DNA of 64,000 nt from Anaerolentibacter hominis (GTDB lineage Bacteria; Bacillota; Clostridia; Lachnospirales; Lachnospiraceae). Each line of letters begins with the position of its first letter. The stretch's first letter is position 1. Of the stretch, positions 58,905 through 64,000 are shown piece after piece. The position numbers were made by a program, and so were the translations under genes. The stretch spans positions 434,001 to 498,000 of the forward strand of contig NZ_JAWDIX010000001.1 in NCBI RefSeq assembly GCF_032380675.1, written 5' to 3'. The notes beneath the pieces were generated by a model that worked only from the letters and a program-made list of their open reading frames with translations, searched no databases and had not been told where the DNA came from.

Positions 58905-60158
58905 TCAGGACGCTGCTTTTGTCTCATTAAGGGTTATCCGCACTTCCGAAATCTTTCTTGTATCGGCTTTTAAAACGGTTATCGTCAGATTATCTACAGT
59001 CAGAGTTTCACCTTCACCGGGAATCCGGCCAAATGCTTCCATGAGCCAACCATTGACCGTGACACTTGCCGTATCCGGACTCAGATTAAAGTATTCTGCT
59101 ATTTTATCCAGATTGGCACTGCCGGCAACACGGTACTCCTGATCAGACAGCTTTTCGAATGTCTCGATTACTTCATCGTGCTCATCCCAAATCTCCCCAA
59201 CCAGCTCTTCAATAATATCTTCCAGTGTGACAATTCCCACCGTACCGCCGAATTCATCGGTAATGACCGCCATATGGCTTCTGTTCTGCTGAAGCTGTTT
59301 CAGCAGCTTGGAAATTTTAGTGGATGGAGGGATAAAAACAATAGGCTTAATGATAGCGTCTATTTTTTTCTGTCTTGTCACAACATCTCTGTAGAAGTCC
59401 TTTTGATGTAGAAATCCGAGAATATTGTCAATGGAATCCTGGTATACTGGAAGTCTGGTATAACCGCTGGACAGGAATGTTTTAGATATTTCTTCTTCGG
59501 ACTGGCCTATTTCGATGGCAGTGACCCGGATTCTGGGAGTGACTATGTCTATAGCGTCCAGATCGTTAAACTCAATAGCGCTTCGAATCAATTCGCTTTC
59601 CTGTTCGTCAATTCCGCCGTCGTGGTGTGCTTCCTCCACCATGGTTAAAAGTTCTTCTTCCGTTATACCTGTTTCCGCGGAGGTGTGAAACAGATGAGAA
59701 AGCAGTTTCTTCCACTGGACGAAAAAGAAATTCAGCGGAGCCAGTAATTTAATGAAAAATTTCAGAATGGGTGCGGAAAACATGGCAAATTGTTCCGGCA
59801 TATCTTTTGCAATACTCTTTGGAGAGATTTCTCCGAAGATCAAGACAAGAATGGTCATAACCAGTGTGGATATGGATACACCCAGATCCTCGCCAAGCAT
59901 CGCTACGAACAATATGGTAGCCAAGGAAGCCGACGCGATATTGACGATATTATTGCCAATGAGAATCGTAGACAGGAGCCGGTCGTAATCCTCGGACAGC
60001 TCCAGTGCCAGACGTGCTTTTTTGTTGCCGCTTCCCGCCATATTCTTCATACGTATCTTATTTAATGTGGTAAATGCCGTCTCTGTGGCAGAGAAGTAGG
60101 CCGACATTAAAATCAGAACCATAAGCAATGCGATAAGCGGCATGGTACTGTCGTTCAT
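58905..60158 (-). CDS. CNNM/CorC-family (hemolysin-type) membrane protein
   Basis: A 417-aa protein with the DUF21 (CNNM) membrane domain of about three to four helices (1-150; SAYFSATETAFTTLNKIRMKN near 19-39, in pieces). A CBS-domain pair (about 205-325) and a C-terminal CorC_HlyC domain (VNGWLMEAFGRIPGEG near 370) follow. The family is linked to magnesium efflux and sodium-driven divalent cation transport; hemolysin is a historical name. GGAGG precedes ATG 60158. Confidence 0.9.
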   Translation of the reverse strand: MNDSTMPLIALLMVLILMSAYFSATETAFTTLNKIRMKNMAGSGNKKARLALELSEDYDRLLSTILIGNNIVNIASASLATILFVAMLGEDLGVSISTLVMTILVLIFGEISPKSIAKDMPEQFAMFSAPILKFFIKLLAPLNFFFVQWKKLLSHLFHTSAETGITEEELLTMVEEAHHDGGIDEQESELIRSAIEFNDLDAIDIVTPRIRVTAIEIGQSEEEISKTFLSSGYTRLPVYQDSIDNILGFLHQKDFYRDVVTRQKKIDAIIKPIVFIPPSTKISKLLKQLQQNRSHMAVITDEFGGTVGIVTLEDIIEELVGEIWDEHDEVIETFEKLSDQEYRVAGSANLDKIAEYFNLSPDTASVTVNGWLMEAFGRIPGEGETLTVDNLTITVLKADTRKISEVRITLNETKAAS

Positions 60159-60511
60159 GAAAGTATCATTCCTCCTAAAAATTGATGCCGGATGAAGTGA
60201 AATCGTTTATCCGGTTACTTTTTTTACAGTATACAGGGGGAAACGGAAGATAGCAATAGGATATCCCGTAAAGATATTGTTAAGAACAGAAGCGCTTCAT
60301 TGACGGTAATTTCGGCATTTATTATAATAACACCTGTAAGCGAATCGCTTTCAGGGTATGGGAGCAGCAGAGTGTTGCGCCTTTTGCTGCCGGTGACGGT
60401 GACCGGCAGCCTGTGGTCTTTCTTACGGGGAACATATACCGGTGATCTTTGGATTGTATAGGGAACAATCCGATCAATCGGTTCCTGACGGAAGAAAGGC
60501 CAAAAACAAAA
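60159..60511. other. intergenic region without a recognised gene
   Basis: The region holds the leader of the CNNM gene and about 270 bp with a minus-strand open frame that continues through the terminator and repeat beyond. That frame has no ribosome site or recognised domain. A CTGCCGGTGAC-GGT-GACCGGCAG-like pairing near 60387-60408 is the only clear hairpin. It may be a decayed gene. Confidence 0.4.
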
Positions 60512-60563
60512 AAGATCAGATCGGAAACAGAACGGAGTCTGTCTTCTGATTCTGATCTTTTTT
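60508..60563. terminator. bidirectional terminator downstream of the Rrf2 gene
   Basis: AAAAAGATCAGA and TCTGATCTTTTT are perfect inverse arms of 12 bp around a loop that contains further short pairing, with A and T tracts on either side. It abuts the 3' end of family B repeat copy 3. Confidence 0.8.
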
Positions 60564-60744
60564 ATCATGGAAGTAGATAAGACTCCCACCTTTATAGGTG
60601 GTGAGTAAATAACAAATTCGTCTTGGTGGAAGCCCAGTCTCCTTCCAAGATAAAGCCTCCGGCGGATTGCAGAGCCGCACAGACGTATTATGTCATGCAA
60701 AGCATGACGTGCGGCTCGCAGCAAGTACGCCGAGGCGTGCTTGA
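60560..60744 (-). repeat. structured 185-nt dispersed repeat, family B, copy 3
   Basis: Minus-strand copy, in sense orientation 8 nt after the Rrf2 gene stop and directly followed by a terminator. It keeps GTCATGC-TTT-GCATGAC inside GAGCCGCAC...GTGCGGCTC, CAAG[C]ACGC-CTCG-GCGTACTTG with one mismatch, and TTTATCTTGGAAG / CTTCCATGATAAA with one mismatch. Loop bases vary between copies while stems are largely kept. Confidence 0.85.
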
Positions 60745-60752
60745 ATAAACGT

Positions 60753-61175
60753 CTAATTTTCCGGCGCCTTGAAGATCTGCCGGTCAATGTCTGCTATGGT
60801 TATGCTCTCCAGTCTTTGACGGCACAGATCATTCAGATCCGCATAAATATCGTCCATAATGTCCGCCATGCCGGATGCAATCAGGCATTTCATATGCTTA
60901 TCGCCTGAACGCCATGAAACGGCCACCAGAGGGGCATCCACAGCTTCATTTATCTGGCGGAGAGTCACATCGGAGGGAGCTTTATGAAAATAATAACCTC
61001 CGTCGATTCCTTCTTTGGTTACAATGAGGCCCGCGCGTTTCAGGCGTGCCATTATTTTACGTATCCTGGCCGGATTTGTACATACATTTTCTGCCAGAAG
61101 CTCACTGGACAAGGTTGTCCTTTTGTGATTCAGATACACGAGAGCGTGTACCGCAATTGCAAATTCACTTGTCAT
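60753..61175 (-). CDS. Rrf2-family transcriptional regulator
   Basis: A 140-aa winged-helix regulator (SEFAIAVHALVYLNHKRTTLSSELLAENVCTNPARIRKIM..., about 3-45; wing GGYYFHKAPSDVTL). Three Cys are present but not in the spacing of the IscR/NsrR iron-sulfur site, so a cluster is doubtful. AAGGAGTG precedes ATG 61175. An operator (CTGTAAT-N9-TACAG) overlaps its own -10 and recurs at the rhodanese gene promoter upstream on the same strand. It probably represses both. Confidence 0.88.
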   Translation of the reverse strand: MTSEFAIAVHALVYLNHKRTTLSSELLAENVCTNPARIRKIMARLKRAGLIVTKEGIDGGYYFHKAPSDVTLRQINEAVDAPLVAVSWRSGDKHMKCLIASGMADIMDDIYADLNDLCRQRLESITIADIDRQIFKAPEN

Positions 61176-61200
61176 CGTAAAACACTCCTTTTCTTCCATT

Positions 61201-61236
61201 AACTGTAATACTAACTTATACAGTTGTAAAATGCAA
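61201..61236 (-). promoter_or_regulatory. rrf2 promoter and operator
   Basis: On the minus strand TTGCAT (61231-61236), 17 bp, TAGTAT (61208-61213). The inverted repeat AACTGTA-N11-TACAGTT (61201-61225) covers the -10 and spacer, a repressor position. Confidence 0.8.
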
Positions 61237-61275
61237 GAAACATTTCTGATGATTTTACGGAAGCTGCATTATGAG

Positions 61276-61704
61276 TTAGTTTCCTGCCGTTGTCCCAACA
61301 GTCTCATAGGGCCAGTCAGCAATACCTCCAAAATCATAGATATTCTGATATCCAATTTCAACCAATTTATCTGAGGCCTGACGGCTGCGAATGCCGGTAC
61401 GGCAGTGAATCAATATGGTTGCATCCAAATCCGGCAGCAGCTCAGGCTGCGTATCCTCAATGGTCTGGAGGGGTATATTAATCGCTCCTTCGATATGTTT
61501 TTCTGCAAATTCTTCCGGAGTCCGTACATCCACCACGACGACAGAAGAATCTGCGTCCATCATTTCCTTAGCTTTTTTGGCATCAATACTATGGTAGGCG
61601 GAATCTTCCGGTGATGACTGCTTTTTGCTGCAGCCTGCTAAAACAACAACACTTAGTAATAAACAGGTGACAGAAACTATCATTTTTTTGATTTTTGTAT
61701 CCAT
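61276..61704 (-). CDS. rhodanese-domain lipoprotein
   Basis: Exported sulfurtransferase-like protein, 142 aa. The signal peptide ends VLAGC with lipid Cys25. A single rhodanese domain follows (VVDVRTPEEF near 57-66) with active-site Cys101 in HCRTGIRSR. GGAAGG precedes ATG 61704. The promoter carries the same operator as the Rrf2 regulator downstream. A role in extracytoplasmic sulfur transfer, or detoxification of sulfide or cyanide, is plausible. Confidence 0.9.
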   Translation of the reverse strand: MDTKIKKMIVSVTCLLLSVVVLAGCSKKQSSPEDSAYHSIDAKKAKEMMDADSSVVVVDVRTPEEFAEKHIEGAINIPLQTIEDTQPELLPDLDATILIHCRTGIRSRQASDKLVEIGYQNIYDFGGIADWPYETVGTTAGN

Positions 61705-61745
61705 GTGTTCCCTTCCTTCCGTAACAAATATAAATTCAGTTTATA

Positions 61746-61779
61746 CTGTAATGATAAATGTTACAGAAGGATTTGTCAA
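61746..61779 (-). promoter_or_regulatory. rhodanese promoter with Rrf2-type operator
   Basis: On the minus strand TTGACA (61774-61779), 17 bp, TATCAT (61751-61756). CTGTAA-N9-TTACAG (61746-61766) overlaps the -10. It has the same 21-bp length and CTGTAAT...TACAG ends as the site in front of rrf2. Confidence 0.82.
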
Positions 61780-61788
61780 GGTTAAATT

Positions 61789-61818
61789 CAAAAATAATAT
61801 TCATTATTATTTTGAAGA
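61789..61818 (-). terminator. AT-rich terminator of pyk
   Basis: TTCAAAATAATA and TATTATTTTTGAA form an A/T stem downstream of the pyruvate kinase stop on the minus strand. It is weaker than the other terminators in the window. Confidence 0.5.
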
Positions 61819-61830
61819 CCGTCAGAAACT

Positions 61831-63591
61831 TTATTTATTTCCAGGCAGACTGCCCTCGCTGGTTACCCGCCCTGTTTTTCCCTCTACGGTAACTACCGTG
61901 CCGGTTTTTAGAATTCTTGTGGCGTGTCTGGCTTCCAATACGACAGGAATATCCCGGCTGTATCCCACAATAGCCGCATGACAGTTTGAGCCGCCTGTCT
62001 CCACGATGATGGCGCTGGCCTGCTTCATTTGCTCCATTATATTGTTGCTGGTTTCCGGGATGACAAGAATTTCACCAGGGCGGAATGCTTTTTTGCATTC
62101 TTCTTCTGAACGGCATACTCTTAGAGGCTCGCAGACGGTCTTGTCAATCAGCCCCGCCCCTTCCAGCAGGATATGTCCCACCACATGTACTTTAATCATA
62201 TTTGTCGTACCGGAAATTCCCAGCGGAGCGCCCGCAGTCAATACAACAACCTCTCCTTTTTTTACAAGGCCTGCCCGTTCTGCGGTATCTACCACATGCT
62301 CAAACAATTCATCTACCTTTGTCTCCTCCTGAATCAAAAGTGGAGTAACACCCCAGGAAAGATTTATATGCCTGCAGATGTAAGGCTCTGTACTGCAGCC
62401 GATGATACGGCAGTCAGGACGGTATTTGGAAATCAGGCGGGCTGTTTTGCCAGATTTCGTGACTGTAATGATTGCAGATGCATTCAGATCTATGGCGGTC
62501 GTACAAGTAGCATGTGCTATAGCGTTTGTAATGTCGGGATTTTCCAGATCGTCACGCATTTTAAAACGGTTTTTATAGTTGATATCATGCTCCGTCCTCA
62601 TCGCGATCCGAACCATGGTACGCAGGGCCTCTACCGGATAGAGCCCGGCTGCGGTTTCGCCGGAAAGCATGATGGCGCTGGTTCCATCGTAAATAGCATT
62701 TGCCACATCTGTGGCTTCGGCCCTTGTGGGCCGGGGGTTCTTCATCATGGAATCCAGCATCTGAGTGGCGGTAATGACCTGTTTCTCTGCATTATATACC
62801 TTGTGTATAATCTTTTTCTGAATGACCGGAACTTCTTCCAGTGGAATTTCGACACCCATATCACCCCGGGCAATCATGATACCATCGGAAACTTTGATGA
62901 TTTCATCGATGTTCCGGACCCCCTGCATGTTTTCAATTTTAGCAATAAGGTTGATTTTATTGCAGTGATATTCACTTAGAATCTTTCTGATCTCCAGAAT
63001 GTCCTCAGCACTCCTGGTGAAGGAGGCCGCGATAAAGTCAAATCCATGCTCAATGCCAAAAACAATATCCTTGTAATCTTTCTCGCTGATAAATGGCATG
63101 GTCAGTCCCACACCGGGAGCATTGACTCCCTTGCGGTCGGAAATCTGACCGCCGTTATGTACTTTGCAGACAATATCGGGACCGTTGACGCTCAGCACAT
63201 TTAATTCGACCAGACCATCGTCCAGCAGCAGCCGGTCACCGGGCCTGACGTCCATAGGCAGATTTTTATAGCTGATGGAGACTGCGGATTCGTTTCCTTC
63301 TATATCACCTGCAGTCAAAGTGAACAACTGCCCGGTTTTCAGTGTTACAGAACCATTCTTAAAGGTCCCGATCCGGATCTCCGGCCCTCTGGTATCCAGT
63401 AATGCCGCAATTGGCAGCTTTAATTCACTGCCCATGCGCCGGATACGTTTCAGATTTTCTTCATGCTGCATATAGTCTCCATGTGAAAAATTAAATCGGG
63501 CTACGTCCATGCCTTCCAGACAGAGAGCTCTTAATACCTTGTCACTCTGTGTAGCCGGACCAAGAGTACATATTATTTTAGTCTTTCTCAT
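61831..63591 (-). CDS. pyk: pyruvate kinase with C-terminal PEP-utiliser domain
   Basis: Converts PEP and ADP to pyruvate and ATP in glycolysis; 586 aa. The N-terminal half has the TIM barrel with TKIICTLGPAT, ALLDTRGPEIR and the catalytic IAKIENMQGV near 217-226. MIARGDMGVEIP and TRAEATDVANA are also intact. An extra C-terminal domain of about 100 residues resembles the PEP-utiliser mobile domain of Bacillus-type enzymes, with GGSNCHAAIV in place of the TSH phosphohistidine motif. AAAGGTGAG precedes ATG 63591. Confidence 0.95.
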   Translation of the reverse strand: MRKTKIICTLGPATQSDKVLRALCLEGMDVARFNFSHGDYMQHEENLKRIRRMGSELKLPIAALLDTRGPEIRIGTFKNGSVTLKTGQLFTLTAGDIEGNESAVSISYKNLPMDVRPGDRLLLDDGLVELNVLSVNGPDIVCKVHNGGQISDRKGVNAPGVGLTMPFISEKDYKDIVFGIEHGFDFIAASFTRSAEDILEIRKILSEYHCNKINLIAKIENMQGVRNIDEIIKVSDGIMIARGDMGVEIPLEEVPVIQKKIIHKVYNAEKQVITATQMLDSMMKNPRPTRAEATDVANAIYDGTSAIMLSGETAAGLYPVEALRTMVRIAMRTEHDINYKNRFKMRDDLENPDITNAIAHATCTTAIDLNASAIITVTKSGKTARLISKYRPDCRIIGCSTEPYICRHINLSWGVTPLLIQEETKVDELFEHVVDTAERAGLVKKGEVVVLTAGAPLGISGTTNMIKVHVVGHILLEGAGLIDKTVCEPLRVCRSEEECKKAFRPGEILVIPETSNNIMEQMKQASAIIVETGGSNCHAAIVGYSRDIPVVLEARHATRILKTGTVVTVEGKTGRVTSEGSLPGNK

Positions 63592-63661
63592 GTTTAAAAC
63601 TCACCTTTCTCATCTTAGATCAATGAATGCCAGCGTTGGTGTGTTCCCTTGCCTATCGACG

Positions 63662-64000
63662 CTAGCCCTGGGCTTTCTGCATATAGTATGCCTGCGCAAT
63701 GTTCAGGGCATGATCTCCGATACGCTCAAAGTCAGTCAGCATTTCAGAGTAATAAATTCCGCTTTCCACATTACAGCTGCTGTCTTTCATGCGACGGATC
63801 TGATTCTCCCGGAACTGGTCGGTCATATCATCTATTTTCTGTTCCTGCTTTGAGATGGTATTCAAAAGAGCATCCTGGTCTGCATTGGGAATCATCTGGA
63901 GATATTCCATGGTTTGGAGACACAGCTTTTTGAGAGAAGATACCTCCGCCAGAGCATTCCCGGAAAAAACCAGATTTTTTTCTACCAGCAGAGCCGCATA
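63662..64000 (-). CDS. PhoU-domain protein, partial (N-terminus beyond the window)
   Basis: The last 112 codons of a gene that runs off the right edge in frame. The C-terminal DFERIGDHALNIAQAYYMQ is the PhoU E-R-I-x-DHA-x-N-I-A motif. Such tails are found both in PhoU itself and at the end of Na/Pi-cotransporter-like proteins, and the visible part does not decide between them. Confidence 0.75.
   Translation of the reverse strand, partial: YAALLVEKNLVFSGNALAEVSSLKKLCLQTMEYLQMIPNADQDALLNTISKQEQKIDDMTDQFRENQIRRMKDSSCNVESGIYYSEMLTDFERIGDHALNIAQAYYMQKAQG

Noticed and set aside
60224..60787. 187-codon open frame on the minus strand covering the gap after the CNNM gene
   Set aside because: It runs through a terminator and the family B repeat, has no ribosome site and shows no recognisable domain. 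At most its distal part is a decayed gene.

Overview
The window reads as a chromosomal segment of an anaerobic, Gram-positive member of the Clostridia, most probably a gut Lachnospiraceae (Blautia/Ruminococcus-like). The indications are strong AGGAGG-type ribosome sites at almost every start, T-box and ZTP leader RNAs with Rho-independent terminators, a rubredoxin/flavodiiron oxygen-detoxification pair, pyruvate phosphate dikinase, a Bce-type peptide-antibiotic module, the Bacillus-like order era-yqzL-recO, and a GlnRS of a kind I associate with Lachnospiraceae. No rRNA, tRNA, CRISPR array, prophage or intact transposase gene was seen. The taxonomic placement is inference from gene content.

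Layout. 0.1-3.7 kb: glnS-groES-groEL. 3.8-9.1 kb (minus): a complete Bce-type module (response regulator, short two-TM kinase, ABC ATPase, FtsX-type permease) followed by a lipoprotein. 9.2-10.9 kb: a 120-bp palindromic element, a membrane-anchored amidase and a TPR membrane protein. 10.9-13.5 kb: a leucine-type T-box leader and a 2-isopropylmalate synthase whose C-terminus is a complete AraC-type DNA-binding domain. 13.6-18.5 kb: WYL regulator, TetR regulator with its apparent target (a membrane protein), ECF sigma/anti-sigma pair, and a small flavoprotein.

18.8-33.9 kb is one large carbohydrate locus: ROK regulator, RbsACB-like ABC transporter, three divergent fucose/arabinose-isomerase-fold enzymes, mutarotase, DUF4867 protein, FGGY kinase and class II aldolase. 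This is a complete import-isomerise-phosphorylate-cleave set for an unidentified aldose. Two tandem mannose-6-phosphate-isomerase-like genes follow (34.1-36.4 kb). 36.7-38.9 kb (minus): DUF1461 membrane protein, rubredoxin, flavodiiron protein. 39.0-40.9 kb: ZTP riboswitch and purH. 41-53 kb: DUF4190 protein, lgt, M16C peptidase, era, yqzL, recO, a lipoprotein, glyS and ppdK. 52.9-55.5 kb is the most accessory-looking block: YefM/YoeB toxin-antitoxin, MazG pyrophosphohydrolase, and a GIY-YIG nuclease fused to a DUF2075 helicase. 55.6-64 kb: Big_2 surface protein, MATE exporter, an orphan transcription unit with a consensus promoter and no sizeable ORF, a CNNM/CorC protein, an Rrf2 regulator with a rhodanese lipoprotein under matching operators, pyruvate kinase, and a truncated PhoU-domain protein at the edge.

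Between genes lie several repeat families. One 184-185-nt, highly structured repeat occurs three times, each time in sense orientation in the 3' region of a gene. A second family consists of long perfect palindromes, two of the three sitting on terminator T-tracts. There is also a 25-bp tandem repeat. The items I consider most novel are the LeuA-AraC fusion, the 185-nt structured repeat, the orphan transcript at 58.64-58.87 kb, the MazG/GIY-YIG-helicase pair and the three-isomerase sugar operon. All assignments come from reading the sequence by eye; no database search or folding program was run.
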